DNA of 64,000 nt. Source: Candidatus Sphingomonas phytovorans (GTDB taxonomy: Bacteria; Pseudomonadota; Alphaproteobacteria; Sphingomonadales; Sphingomonadaceae). Location of the stretch: positions 3,040,501 to 3,104,500 of the forward strand of contig CP119314.1 in the NCBI GenBank assembly GCA_029202385.1, written 5' to 3'. Positions 8,491-17,318 of the stretch are shown here, one piece after another; the first letter of the stretch is position 1; each line of letters opens with the position of its first letter. Both the position numbers and the translations under genes were made by a program. Under the pieces are notes generated by a model, which did no database searches, had not been told where the DNA came from, and saw only the letters and a list, made by a program, of their open reading frames with translations.

Positions 8491-9195
8491 ATGCCGCCGA
8501 AAATCCACCCGCTGCGGAACGGCGCAAGGCTGCTGGGCGCGGCCGTCGCCGCGCTGGTCGCAATCCTCCTTGCTTATGGCGCGGCGGGCATGGTCGGCGG
8601 GACGATCCCGTCCAATCCCGGCTGGACGCAGCCTGAAACAGGCGTGCGAATCTATATCGAGAGCAACGGCATCCACACCGGCATCGTCGTGCCCATGGTC
8701 GGCGGGGGCGAGGACTGGCGCGACCTGCTTCGTGCCGAAGACCTGCGCGATCCGCGCTATGCCGGGTACAGCCATGTCTCGATCGGCTGGGGCGAGCGGA
8801 CCTTCTATCTCGAAACGCCGACCTGGGCCGATGTGAAGCCGCTGACCATCCTCGGCGCGGCAATGGGCAGCGACCGCACGGTGATTCATGTCGACCATGT
8901 GCCCGAGCCGCGCGTTGACGTCGATGACGAGGGGGACATACGTAGCGTGGTACTGCGCCCCGACGAGTATCGCCGCCTTGCCGCGTTCATCCGCTCCAGC
9001 TTCCGGACCCACGATGGGCAACGGCCGGGCCACCAGTTCGGCTATGCCGGTTATGACGCCTTTTACGAGGCGCGGGGCCGGTACAGCGCGGTTCGGACCT
9101 GTAATGCCTGGACTGGCGATGCGCTGCGCCATGCCGGCGTGCGGGTCGGCGCCTGGACGCCCTTTCCCGTGACGGTGCTTGGATGGTTCGAATGA
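8491..9195 (+). CDS. DUF2459 family protein (TIGR02117-like)
   Basis: A 234-residue protein with one N-terminal membrane segment (about residues 12-33) and a periplasmic body. The body contains ESNGIHTGIVVP, SIGWGERTFYL and a C-terminal TCNAWTGDALRHAG. These are the conserved features of the DUF2459/TIGR02117 family. The conserved His and Cys suggest an NlpC/P60-like or related cysteine-hydrolase fold, but its function is unknown. The ATG at 8491 sits directly before the basic leader. It overlaps the following hydrolase by an ATGA junction, so the two are translationally coupled. Confidence 0.75.
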   Translation: MPPKIHPLRNGARLLGAAVAALVAILLAYGAAGMVGGTIPSNPGWTQPETGVRIYIESNGIHTGIVVPMVGGGEDWRDLLRAEDLRDPRYAGYSHVSIGWGERTFYLETPTWADVKPLTILGAAMGSDRTVIHVDHVPEPRVDVDDEGDIRSVVLRPDEYRRLAAFIRSSFRTHDGQRPGHQFGYAGYDAFYEARGRYSAVRTCNAWTGDALRHAGVRVGAWTPFPVTVLGWFE

Positions 9196-9890
9196 TGGCC
9201 GAGGCGAAGGCCCCTTCCCTGCTGCTCTGGGCGATGGAGCTGCCGCGCGGCGCGCTTGGGCTGGGACAATTCCTCTGGGGCCGGCGCAAGCTCGCCGCGG
9301 CGCCGCGGGGCGACGGGCGTCCGGTCCTGATCCTGCCCGGGCTGGTCAATGCCGACCGGTCGAACTTCGCGATGCGCGGTTATCTCAACCGGCTTGGTTA
9401 CCGCGCCTATGGCTGGGGCCTTGGGCGCAATTTCGGCGCACGTGCGATCGGGCCCGAGGGCGAGAAGCTGTTCGAGCGAATCAGCGAGATCCATGGCGAG
9501 ACGGGCGAGAAGGTGACGCTGATCGGGGTCAGCCTGGGCGGGATCATGGCGCGGATGGCGGCGCACCGCGTGCCAGATCTGGTCCGCGAGGTGATCACGG
9601 TCAGCTCGCCCTTCGCCGGCAGCCCGCGCGCGACCAATGTGTGGCGCGCGTTCGAATGGCTGACGGGCGACCGGATCGACGATCCCCGGGTGAAGGCGAT
9701 GGCGGCCGAAGTGGCGCGGCCGCTGCCCGTCCCCGCGACGGCGATCTGGAGCGCGAGCGACGGGCTGGTCAACGGCGCGATCTGCCGCGAGCCGGGACGC
9801 CGGCACATCCGCGTGCGGAGCAGCCATATCGGCGTGCAGGTGCGGCCCGAAGTGCTGCTGGCGATCGCGGCGGTGCTGGGCGGCGAATAG
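9192..9890 (+). CDS. Alpha/beta hydrolase, lipase-like
   Basis: About 232 residues starting at the ATG that overlaps the DUF2459 stop codon (ATGA); a second ATG follows immediately. Visible features are the N-terminal strand PVLILPGLVNADRS, the nucleophile elbow GVSLGG and VSSPFAGSPRATN. Late positions are WSASDGLVN, supplying an acid, and SSHIGV, supplying a histidine. This pattern resembles PGAP1/LipA-type esterases acting on lipids. The close coupling to a DUF2459 envelope protein suggests a shared envelope role. That last point is inference, and no substrate can be assigned. Confidence 0.75.
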   Translation: MMAEAKAPSLLLWAMELPRGALGLGQFLWGRRKLAAAPRGDGRPVLILPGLVNADRSNFAMRGYLNRLGYRAYGWGLGRNFGARAIGPEGEKLFERISEIHGETGEKVTLIGVSLGGIMARMAAHRVPDLVREVITVSSPFAGSPRATNVWRAFEWLTGDRIDDPRVKAMAAEVARPLPVPATAIWSASDGLVNGAICREPGRRHIRVRSSHIGVQVRPEVLLAIAAVLGGE

Positions 9891-9913
9891 AGGCAGATTC
9901 ATCTCGCTTAGAT

Positions 9914-10019
9914 CGTCACCCCGGACCTGTTCCGGGGTCCACCGTGCCACGTGCCAACGGGTTTCGACTCCCACGGGCCGGTGGATGCCGGAACAGATCC
10001 GGCATGACGGATGTGATTG
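9914..10019. repeat. Palindromic intergenic repeat, family A copy 1
   Basis: An element bounded by CGTCA and TGACG. It contains two hairpins, CCCCGGA-loop-TCCGGGG and ATGCCGGA-loop-TCCGGCAT. Related copies with the same bounds are at 17201-17306, 26033-26139 and 50191-50279. It fills the gap between convergent genes. Confidence 0.8.
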
Positions 10020-10058
10020 CGCACCTCTCGGAATCCCCGGCCAAACGGCCGTCGCGCG

Positions 10059-11399
10059 TCAGAAGGCGAAATAAGGCCCCTGCACCCCGCCCGCCGGACG
10101 ACCCTCGATCGCGGTATAGACCGTACGGCCGAAGAAGAAGGGTATGCCGAAATCGAAGCTGTTGGCGAAGGGCAGCGGCGGCGTGACCAGTGTCGGGTTC
10201 ACCCCAAGCCCGGGCGCCACGGTCGAGGAGCCGGCGACCATGAGCGGGCTGTACAGGGTGAACATGCCGCTTGCGGTCGTTCCGTTGGTCCCGGTCAGCA
10301 TCGGTGACAGCGACGTCGGCGACGCCGGGCAGTAGAAGGCGATCAGGCTCTTGTCGGTGCAGGGACTGAGCGCCGTATCGATGAAGTAATAATCGTTGCT
10401 GCCGCTATCGAGGAAACTCTGGGTCAGTTGCTTGCCGTTATAGGTGGCGGTGAGCACGCCCGGCCCGAGCCGGCTCGACGTGGTCGTCACCGGCAACACG
10501 CTGGCGGCGGTCAGTGCGTTGTCGGCCTGGGTGCCGATGCCGAAGGTCACCGTGCCGGTCAGCCTCGCCAGCCCGGCCTGCGGCACCGACGGCAGGGTGA
10601 GGATGGTGCCGTTATTGTCGACCGGGAAGGCAGCCACCGGGTTGGGCAGTTGCTCGAACGGCGCCGCCGCGTTCGACGCGCGACCGATGATCGCGCTGCA
10701 TCCGCCGGACGGACAATCATAATAGATCGCCGCCGAGGATCCCCCCGCGCTTGTGCAATAGGCGCCGCAGTCAGTGGTGGTCGTGCCGACACCGATGATC
10801 CCGTTGGCGCCGAAATCCTGCACCGTCGTGACCGCGCTTCCGCCGCCCGCCGAACAGGTCGATGGCACGGCGGCGAAGCTGCCGGAATCTCCGATCGCCT
10901 GGAAGGGCATGTTGGCGACCTTCTCCCCCGCGATCGAGAAATCCGCGGTGCGCACCGAGCCGAAAGCGTAGGAATTGACGTATTGATAGCATTCGCCGAC
11001 CGGATTGCTGGCGCCGTCGGTTTCAGTCGGCAAGGCTGACAGGAGGCTCGCGTTGAGCACCGGCTGGATGATCCGCAGCCCGACCGATCCGGTGTCGAGG
11101 ATGATATGGTCGATCGTCTGGCAATTGCTGGTCGACCCCGGCGCGCAGATGGTGACCGTCACATAGGGTTCGTTGAACGCAGTGTATGCGTTGGAACCGA
11201 CGCCGAGCGCGGCGGGACCCGCATCGAGCGTGACGGTCGCCGTGTTCGCGGTCGCGGCGGGCGTTGGCGTGGGGGTCGGGGTGGGCGTTGGGGTCGGTGC
11301 CGGCGTCACCATGGCGACCGGGGTCGACGAATCGGAACCGCCACATCCAGTCAGGACCAGCGCGGCGATCAGGGCAAGGAACGGGCGAGCTCCGATCAT
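10059..11399 (-). CDS. DUF3443 lipoprotein
   Basis: A 446-residue exported protein. The signal peptide ends in a lipobox LTGC (cysteine about residue 19). After a short spacer comes a proline-threonine linker of about seven PT dipeptides (residues 34-48), then a large globular domain. That domain contains HIILDTGSVGLRI, FGANGIIGVG and SFLDSGSNDYYF, plus paired cysteines. The two D(T/S)GS-like motifs recall the DUF3443 family, and possibly aspartic-protease-like geometry. The function is unknown. It overlaps the upstream DUF2844 gene by four bases, the usual partner of this family, so the two form an operon. Confidence 0.75.
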   Translation of the reverse strand: MIGARPFLALIAALVLTGCGGSDSSTPVAMVTPAPTPTPTPTPTPTPAATANTATVTLDAGPAALGVGSNAYTAFNEPYVTVTICAPGSTSNCQTIDHIILDTGSVGLRIIQPVLNASLLSALPTETDGASNPVGECYQYVNSYAFGSVRTADFSIAGEKVANMPFQAIGDSGSFAAVPSTCSAGGGSAVTTVQDFGANGIIGVGTTTTDCGAYCTSAGGSSAAIYYDCPSGGCSAIIGRASNAAAPFEQLPNPVAAFPVDNNGTILTLPSVPQAGLARLTGTVTFGIGTQADNALTAASVLPVTTTSSRLGPGVLTATYNGKQLTQSFLDSGSNDYYFIDTALSPCTDKSLIAFYCPASPTSLSPMLTGTNGTTASGMFTLYSPLMVAGSSTVAPGLGVNPTLVTPPLPFANSFDFGIPFFFGRTVYTAIEGRPAGGVQGPYFAF

Positions 11400-11902
11400 G
11401 GCTGTTGCGGCAGGTCGGCGGGCGAAAAGCCGGCCGGCGCGAGCGAGGGGATGAAGGCGACACCGCTGAACCAGCCCATATGCCCTCCGGTCTGGATTTG
11501 CAGGTCGGCCTGGTTGACCTGCTGGGGACGGCGCAGCGAATGCATCGCCCGGCCGGTCGCGCCACCGGCCGCCTGGAATGTCGTGAAATAGCGGCCGAGC
11601 AGCGCGCGCAGATCAGGCTTGCCCGGTCCCGACCAGGTTATCGCGAAAACCTGCCCATTGGCGTTGGTGAATTCATGCACGGCCCCGCCATTGGCGCGGG
11701 TCAGGTCGTGACGGGCATAGCTGCCCATCGTCACCGAGGCCATCTGCGCCGCCATGCGCGCGCTGTCCGACTTCACGCCCGAAACCGTCCCCCCAAGCTC
11801 GGCATGAACGCCGGACGCCAGAAGACTGGACGCAACGAGGAATGTGGCGGTGACGAGGGGGAGCGCGATACGGCGCGGACGGACATGTGACACGGTCGGC
11901 AA
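11396..11902 (-). CDS. DUF2844 exported protein
   Basis: A 168-residue protein with a signal peptide (hydrophobic core ALPLVTATFLVASSLLA, cleavage likely after GVHA). The DUF2844-type body includes YARHDLTRANGGAVHEFTN, VFAITWSGPGKPDL, and HMGWFSGVAFIPSL near the end. The function is unknown; in other bacteria DUF2844 and DUF3443 proteins are adjacent, as here. The downstream DUF3443 gene starts inside its stop codon (ATGA), indicating coupled translation and probably a stoichiometric periplasmic/outer-membrane pair. Confidence 0.7.
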   Translation of the reverse strand: MPTVSHVRPRRIALPLVTATFLVASSLLASGVHAELGGTVSGVKSDSARMAAQMASVTMGSYARHDLTRANGGAVHEFTNANGQVFAITWSGPGKPDLRALLGRYFTTFQAAGGATGRAMHSLRRPQQVNQADLQIQTGGHMGWFSGVAFIPSLAPAGFSPADLPQQP

Positions 11903-11994
11903 ACTTTCCGGATTATGGCCCGGTTACGCCGCGTACTCCCGACCGCTGCGACCAAGAGGGAAGGTATCTGTCGCTGAGGGCAAGTCAAGCGGAT

Positions 11995-12019
11995 ACGCCG
12001 CGCACCGGGTGCGCGGCGT
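11995..12019 (-). terminator. Strong palindrome downstream of the small lipoprotein gene
   Basis: Two 12-base arms (11995-12006 and 12008-12019) are perfectly complementary around one central base. The site lies 45 bases after the stop of the minus-strand lipoprotein gene. It may terminate that transcript. No long T tract is seen, so an exonuclease-blocking hairpin is equally possible. Confidence 0.45.
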
Positions 12020-12063
12020 CGAGTCTCAGGAATGTCCTTCTCGTGAAAACGCGGGCGCCGGTC

Positions 12064-12324
12064 TCAGCGCTGGTCCTGCTGCGCCTGCTCCTGCCGCGCC
12101 TGTTCGCGTCGCGCCTTGCGCTCTTCCTTCGCGCGCTTCTGGTCTTCCTTGCGCAGCTTGCGGCCGGCGTTGCGGTCCGCCTCGTCCTGGCTGGTCGTCG
12201 CCCAGTCGACGGTCTGGCCCGCCGCCTTGACCGGCAGGGTGACGACATTGGCTGCCGTCTTGACCAGGCAGCCGCCGCCGAGAAGCGGCAGCGCCAGGGC
12301 GACGGGAATCAGGATCTTGCGCAT
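12064..12324 (-). CDS. Small lipoprotein with charged coiled C-terminus
   Basis: An 86-residue protein. The first 20 residues form a lipoprotein signal (MRKILIPVALALPLLGGGC), so the mature chain begins at Cys19 or so. The rest includes VVTLPVKAAGQTVDWATTS and then a strongly charged, alanine/glutamine-rich helix from about residue 53 to the end. That helix looks like a coiled coil or a peptidoglycan/nucleic-acid-contacting tail. I recognise no named family. The start used lies within a longer open frame whose upstream part overlaps glpQ and has no family resemblance. It follows the phosphodiesterase gene after 13 bases, suggesting cotranscription. Confidence 0.65.
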   Translation of the reverse strand: MRKILIPVALALPLLGGGCLVKTAANVVTLPVKAAGQTVDWATTSQDEADRNAGRKLRKEDQKRAKEERKARREQARQEQAQQDQR

Positions 12325-12337
12325 CGATCGTCTCTTC

Positions 12338-13438
12338 TCAATTGACTCGGGTGCCCCGTGCTTCGACGCCGATCGCCGTGAAATCGGTGAAGAAACCATC
12401 GATGCCAAGCGCCAGATAGCGACGAATATCGTCCGAAAGACGGCCATGCGCGCGCGGATTGATGCCGACGCGCATCGACGGCGGCAGGAAGAAATTCTCC
12501 GCGCGGAAGGTCCAGGGGTGGAGGCGCAGGCCCGCCGCATGGGCGTCGGCGACCAGCGTCGACGGCGCGGCATCGCCCTTGATGATCATGTCCTTGTTGG
12601 GGCCGATGCCCCAGGCATAGGCGGCGACCGCTTTCAGCCCCTCCGGCGTCGCCATCGCGGCATAGCTTGGCGCGGCATTGTCGGCCGGCGCCCCGTTCCC
12701 ATCCATCAGCTGGATCAGGCGGATACCGGTCAGCTTGTGCAGCGCCTTCAGGTTGTTCACCTCGAACGACTGGATGAAGACCGGCGCGCTCGCATCGTGC
12801 CAGCCCGCCGCCTTGAGTTGCGCAACGAGCCTTTTCTCGAGCGGCAGGCCGATCGAGGCGAAATAGGTCGGGTGCTTGGTCTCGGGATAGATGCCGACGA
12901 TCCGGCCACCGACCGAATGCTTCTTCGCCAGCGCGATGATCTCGGCCAGGGTCGGCACCTCGAACTGGCCGTCATATTGTGCGTTGTCGGGGCGGAGCAT
13001 CGGCAGGCGCTCTTTCGCGCGCAGCGTCTTCAGCTCGATCAGCGTGAAATCCTCGGTGAACCAGCCGGTGTGCTTCTCGCCGTCGATCACCTTGGTCGTC
13101 TTGCGCGCGGCGAATTCAGGATGCTTCGCGACATCGGTCGTCTCGGTGATGTCATTCTCGTGCCGGGCGACCAGCACGCCGTCTTTGGTCGGCACCAGAT
13201 CGGGCTCGATGAAGTCGGCGCCCTGCTCGATCGCGAGCTGGTACGAGGCAAGCGTGTGTTCCGGGCGCAGGCCGCTGACACCGCGGTGCGCGATCACGAT
13301 CACGGGGGACAGCGGAGGCGAAGGCGGTGTCACTGGTGCGGTCTGCCCGATCGCCGCCCCGGGCACCAGTGCCAGCAACGCGCCGAAGAGATTTCGCTTG
13401 CGCAACGACAGACGAAAAAGTTTCACTATGCTATCCAT
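12338..13438 (-). CDS. glpQ: Glycerophosphodiester phosphodiesterase, periplasmic type
   Basis: A 366-residue protein with a signal peptide (residues about 1-32). The GDPD TIM barrel follows, with the catalytic IAHRGVSGLRPEHTLASY, the metal-binding EPDLVPTKDGVLVARHEN, and GIYPETKHPTYF. C-terminal barrel motifs include LHPWTFRAEN and FFTDFTAIG. It hydrolyses glycerophosphodiesters to glycerol-3-phosphate and alcohols in the periplasm. The length and HEN motif fit the GlpQ rather than the cytoplasmic UgpQ type. It is divergent from the molybdenum oxidoreductase operon, with 57 bases between starts. Confidence 0.88.
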   Translation of the reverse strand: MDSIVKLFRLSLRKRNLFGALLALVPGAAIGQTAPVTPPSPPLSPVIVIAHRGVSGLRPEHTLASYQLAIEQGADFIEPDLVPTKDGVLVARHENDITETTDVAKHPEFAARKTTKVIDGEKHTGWFTEDFTLIELKTLRAKERLPMLRPDNAQYDGQFEVPTLAEIIALAKKHSVGGRIVGIYPETKHPTYFASIGLPLEKRLVAQLKAAGWHDASAPVFIQSFEVNNLKALHKLTGIRLIQLMDGNGAPADNAAPSYAAMATPEGLKAVAAYAWGIGPNKDMIIKGDAAPSTLVADAHAAGLRLHPWTFRAENFFLPPSMRVGINPRAHGRLSDDIRRYLALGIDGFFTDFTAIGVEARGTRVN

Positions 13439-13495
13439 TACCGGAAACGATCCTTCCCAAACGCGTTACCCCAGTCAGCCAGGAGGGGCGACCCC

Positions 13496-14017
13496 ATGCA
13501 CTTCACGATCAACGGCGAGACCCGCAAGGCCGAGCCCGATATCCGCGCATCCCTGCTCGATCTGCTGCGCGAGCATCTCGGCCTGACCGGCACCAAGAAG
13601 GGGTGCGACCATGGCCAGTGCGGCGCATGCACCGTCCTGGTGAACGGGCGGCGGATCAATTCGTGCCTCACGCTGGCGGTGATGCATCAGGATGATGACA
13701 TATTGACGATCGAAGGACTGGGGAGCGCCGACAATCTTCATCCGCTCCAGGCAGCGTTCGTGAAGCATGACGGGTTCCAGTGCGGCTATTGCACGCCGGG
13801 CCAGATCTGCTCGGCGGTCGGCATGCTCGACGAAGTGGCGAGGGGCTGGCCGAGCCATGTCAGCGGGTCGCTCAGCGATGTCGAACTGACCGATGCGGAG
13901 ATATCGGAGCGGATGAGCGGCAATTTGTGTCGCTGCTCGGCCTATCCCAACATCGTTGACGCGATTGCCGAAGTCGCAGCGCTTGCGCCCACCGGTCGTG
14001 AAGTGGCCGAGGCATGA
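13496..14017 (+). CDS. paoA: Aldehyde oxidoreductase [2Fe-2S] subunit (PaoA/YagT-like)
   Basis: A 173-residue xanthine-oxidase-family iron-sulfur subunit. The plant-ferredoxin-like cluster ligands are Cys37, Cys42, Cys45 and Cys57 ([13 protein letters not shown]...NSCL). The second cluster ligands are Cys96, Cys99, Cys145 and Cys147 (FQCGYC and NLCRCSAYP). It passes electrons from the molybdenum centre to the FAD subunit. No Tat signal precedes it, unlike E. coli PaoA, so this complex is probably cytoplasmic unless the start is wrong. The AGGAGG site seven bases before the ATG at 13496 is strong. Its stop overlaps the next start (ATGA). Confidence 0.9.
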   Translation: MHFTINGETRKAEPDIRASLLDLLREHLGLTGTKKGCDHGQCGACTVLVNGRRINSCLTLAVMHQDDDILTIEGLGSADNLHPLQAAFVKHDGFQCGYCTPGQICSAVGMLDEVARGWPSHVSGSLSDVELTDAEISERMSGNLCRCSAYPNIVDAIAEVAALAPTGREVAEA

Positions 14018-14988
14018 AGACGTTCGACTATGTGAAAGCCGCCAGCCCGGAATCAGCCGTCGCCGCCGGCGGGCGCTTCATCGCGGGCGGGACCAATCTG
14101 CTCGACCTGATGAAATTGCAGATCGAGGCGCCCGGGAAGCTGGTCGATATCAGCCGGCTCGACCTGGCGCGGATCGAGGAACGCGCCGATGGCGGACTGA
14201 CGATCGGCGCGCTGGTGCCGAACAGCGATCTCGCCGCCGATGCACGTGTCATCAGCAACTATCCGGTATTAAGTCGCGCCCTGCTGGCGGGGGCGTCCGG
14301 GCAGTTGCGCAACAAGGCATCGACCGGGGGCAACCTGCTCCAGCGGACTCGCTGTTATTATTTCTACGACACCGCCATGCCTTGCAACAAGCGCGTGCCG
14401 GGTTCGGGCTGCGCGGCGATCGGCGGGTTCAACCGTATCCTCGCCGTGCTCGGCACGAGCGACCAGTGCATCGCGACTCACCCGAGCGACATGGCGGTGG
14501 CGATGCGCGCGCTCGACGCAACGATCGTGACGCTCAAACCGGACGGAGACCGGCGGCGAATCGCGCTCGCGGACTTCTATCGCCTGCCCGGCGACACGCC
14601 GCATATCGAGACCGTGATCGAGCCGGGCGAGCTGATCACCCATATCGACCTGCCCCCGCCCTCCGCCGGCACGCAGCTCTACCGCAAGGTGCGCGACCGG
14701 GCCTCCTATGCCTTTGCGCTTGTCTCGGTCGCCGGGATCGTCGCGGTCGAAAACGGCAGGATCGCCTCAGCGGCCCTCGCCTTTGGCGGGCTCGCGCCGA
14801 TGCCATGGCGCGACCCGGCGGTCGAGGCGGCACTGGTCGGCAAGGCGCCCTCAACCACCGTGTTCGAGGCGGCGGCGGATGTCCTGCTGGCGGACGCCCG
14901 GGGCTTCGGGTCGAACGATTTCAAGATCCCCCTCACCCGCCGCGTGCTGATCGCGTGCCTGCGCGACCTGACGGGAGAGGCGGCATGA
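14014..14988 (+). CDS. paoB: Aldehyde oxidoreductase FAD subunit with [4Fe-4S] site (PaoB/YagS-like)
   Basis: A 324-residue FAD-binding subunit. FAD motifs are [14 protein letters not shown] (residues 21-34) and [12 protein letters not shown] (103-114). Cys114, Cys124 and Cys133 ([18 protein letters not shown]) match the extra [4Fe-4S] cluster insertion known from PaoB-type and 4-hydroxybenzoyl-CoA reductase-type subunits. It carries electrons from the iron-sulfur subunit to the final acceptor. It is coupled on both sides by ATGA overlaps, consistent with fixed subunit ratios. Confidence 0.9.
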   Translation: MKTFDYVKAASPESAVAAGGRFIAGGTNLLDLMKLQIEAPGKLVDISRLDLARIEERADGGLTIGALVPNSDLAADARVISNYPVLSRALLAGASGQLRNKASTGGNLLQRTRCYYFYDTAMPCNKRVPGSGCAAIGGFNRILAVLGTSDQCIATHPSDMAVAMRALDATIVTLKPDGDRRRIALADFYRLPGDTPHIETVIEPGELITHIDLPPPSAGTQLYRKVRDRASYAFALVSVAGIVAVENGRIASAALAFGGLAPMPWRDPAVEAALVGKAPSTTVFEAAADVLLADARGFGSNDFKIPLTRRVLIACLRDLTGEAA

Positions 14989-17189
14989 CCGAATACCGGA
15001 TGGACGCCGATCATCCCGGCCTCGCGCTCGATCGGGGGGTGCAGGATGTGCTGGGCAGGGGCCTCGACCGGGTCGACGGCGTGTTCAAGGTCACGGGCGC
15101 CGCGACCTATGGCTATGAGCACCAGATCGAGAATGTCGCCTATGGGTATCTGATCACCGCGCCCGCGGCCAAGGGCAAGGTGACCGGGTTCGACATCGAG
15201 GCAGCCCGCGCGCTGCCCGGCGTGATCGACGTCATCGTCGACGATCAGCGCGTCGCGCGCCAGGCGGCTGGTTTCTCGCCGGCGCATAGCGGCAATGGCG
15301 AGATCGATCATTGGGACCAGGTTCTCGGTGCCGCCATCGCGACCAGCTTCGAGGCGGCGCGGGATGCGGCGCGCGCGGTGCGGGTGACGATCGAACCCGA
15401 GCCGGGCCGGTTCGACACGATGGCCGATGTCGCCGAAGCGAGCGGACCGCCGAAGGATTCGCGTCTTCAGGACCTGACGATCGGCGACATCGATGCGGCG
15501 ATGGCCGGGGCCGCCGCCAGCATCGACCAGCTCTATTCTACGCCCAACCAGGTCCATGCCGCGATGGAACCGCACGCCTCGATCGCGGTGTGGGAGGATG
15601 AGAAACTTACCCTCTATTCAAGCCTGCAGATTCTGCACGCGGCGAAGCAGATCCTCGCCGCGGCGGTGGGCATCGAGGCCCGGAACGTCCGGATCGTCTC
15701 GCCCTATATCGGCGGCGGGTTCGGCGGGAAGCTGCTCGGGCCAGAGGCGGTGATGGCGGCAATCGCGGCGCGGCGGATCGGCCGCCCGGTCAAGATCGCG
15801 ATGGCGCGGGCGCAGCTCTTCCATAATGTCTATCGCCGCACCGACACGCACCAGCGCATCCGCCTCGCCGCCGACGAGCATGGCAGGCTGATGGCGATCG
15901 GGCATGACAGCGTGGTGAGCCAGGGCCCGGACGGCGGCTTCATGGAGCCGGTCGCGCTCGGCACCATCCCGCTCTACGGCGCGCCCGTCAGGCATTTCAG
16001 CCACAAGGTGGTGACGCTCGACATGGTCCAGGCGGGCGCGGTACGCGCGCCGGGCGAGGCGGTCGGCATGCTCGCGCTGGAAACGGCGATGGACGAACTG
16101 GCCGAACAACTCGGCCGCGATCCGGTCGATTTCCGCAAGCTCAACGAACCCGCGGCCGATCCGACGACAGGCCAACCCTTCTCGACGCGGCGCCTCGTCG
16201 AATGCCTCGACCGGGGCGCTGGAATGTTCGGCTGGGCACGCAGGCAGCCGACGCCCGGATCGATGCGAGAGGGCGAATGGCTGATCGGCATGGGCATGGC
16301 GGCGGCGGTGCGGATCAACCTGCTGGTCGATTCGCAGGCGCGCGTGACGCTCGGCACCGATGGCCACGCGACGATCGAGACCGACATGACCGATATCGGC
16401 ACCGGCACTTACACCATCCTCGCGCAGATCGCGGGGGAGTCGCTCGGCCTGCCGATCCGGTGCGTCGACGTGAGACTGGGCGATACCGATCTGCCGCCGG
16501 GCGCAGGATCGGGCGGATCGTTCGGCGCGGCCAGCGCCGGATCGTCGGTGGCGCTGGCGTGCGAGGATCTGGTCGCCGAACTGGCCGGGCGCATGGGCAC
16601 CACGCCGGAGAACATGACGCTGAAGGACGGCCACGCGATCGCGGGCAACCGCCGCGTCGCACTGGGCGAGCTGGTCGGCGCCGCGCCGCTGGTGGCGACG
16701 GGCAAGATCAGCCAGGGCAGGAACGCCCGCACCTACAGCCAGGCAGCGCACGGCGCTCAGTTCGCCGAGGTGGCGGTCAATGCCGTCACCGGCGCGGTGC
16801 GGGTGCGGCGCATGCTCGGCGTGTTCGAGGCGGGGCGAATCCTCAACGCCAAGACAGCGCGCAGCCAGGCGATCGGCGGGATGATCTGGGGCATCGGCTA
16901 TGCGCTGATGGAAGGTGCCGAGCTCGACCGGCGCCACGGCCATTTCGTGAACCACGATCTCGGCGAATATCATGTGCCGGTGCATGCCGATGTGCCACAT
17001 CTCGACGTGCATTTCATCGAGGACCTCGACCATCACGCCAATCCGATCGGGGCGAAAGGTCTCGGCGAGCTGACCATTTCCGGCGCTGGCGCGGCGGTGA
17101 CCAACGCTATCTACAATGCATGTGGCGTGCGGGTGCGGGATTTTCCGATGACGCTCGACAAGGTGCTGGCGGGGTTGCCACCGGTATGA
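14985..17189 (+). CDS. paoC: Aldehyde oxidoreductase molybdenum-binding subunit (PaoC/YagR-like)
   Basis: A 734-residue molybdopterin-binding subunit of the xanthine oxidase family. Visible motifs are [12 protein letters not shown] (cofactor domain), [19 protein letters not shown], and the C-terminal [12 protein letters not shown] carrying the catalytic glutamate. The length matches PaoC (about 730), and the short N-terminal a/b hammerhead domain is present. It oxidises an aldehyde (or N-heterocycle) at the Mo site. PaoC-type enzymes use the cytosine dinucleotide form of the cofactor, which fits the downstream mocA-like gene. The exact substrate is unknown. Confidence 0.9.
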   Translation: MTEYRMDADHPGLALDRGVQDVLGRGLDRVDGVFKVTGAATYGYEHQIENVAYGYLITAPAAKGKVTGFDIEAARALPGVIDVIVDDQRVARQAAGFSPAHSGNGEIDHWDQVLGAAIATSFEAARDAARAVRVTIEPEPGRFDTMADVAEASGPPKDSRLQDLTIGDIDAAMAGAAASIDQLYSTPNQVHAAMEPHASIAVWEDEKLTLYSSLQILHAAKQILAAAVGIEARNVRIVSPYIGGGFGGKLLGPEAVMAAIAARRIGRPVKIAMARAQLFHNVYRRTDTHQRIRLAADEHGRLMAIGHDSVVSQGPDGGFMEPVALGTIPLYGAPVRHFSHKVVTLDMVQAGAVRAPGEAVGMLALETAMDELAEQLGRDPVDFRKLNEPAADPTTGQPFSTRRLVECLDRGAGMFGWARRQPTPGSMREGEWLIGMGMAAAVRINLLVDSQARVTLGTDGHATIETDMTDIGTGTYTILAQIAGESLGLPIRCVDVRLGDTDLPPGAGSGGSFGAASAGSSVALACEDLVAELAGRMGTTPENMTLKDGHAIAGNRRVALGELVGAAPLVATGKISQGRNARTYSQAAHGAQFAEVAVNAVTGAVRVRRMLGVFEAGRILNAKTARSQAIGGMIWGIGYALMEGAELDRRHGHFVNHDLGEYHVPVHADVPHLDVHFIEDLDHHANPIGAKGLGELTISGAGAAVTNAIYNACGVRVRDFPMTLDKVLAGLPPV

Positions 17190-17200
17190 GGCCATATGCT

Positions 17201-17306
17201 CGTCACCCTGAACTTGTTTCAGGGTCCATGCGCGGCCATCCCCCCGCAGGCGTCACTCGTGGTGCACCTGTCCGCGCATGGATGCTGAAACGAGTTCAGC
17301 ATGACG
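17201..17306. repeat. Palindromic intergenic repeat, family A copy 2
   Basis: CGTCACCCTGAA...TTCAGCATGACG, with hairpins CCCTGAA/TTTCAGGG and ATGCTGAA/TTCAGCAT. Same outer bounds as the other family A copies. It lies between paoC and the xdhC-like gene inside the operon and could affect relative expression. Confidence 0.8.
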
Positions 17307-17318
17307 GAGTGTTGTTGA

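Noticed and set aside
12116..13495. N-terminal extension of the paoA frame by 460 codons
   Set aside because: The extension runs antisense to glpQ. The ferredoxin fold begins exactly at 13496, after a strong ribosome site.
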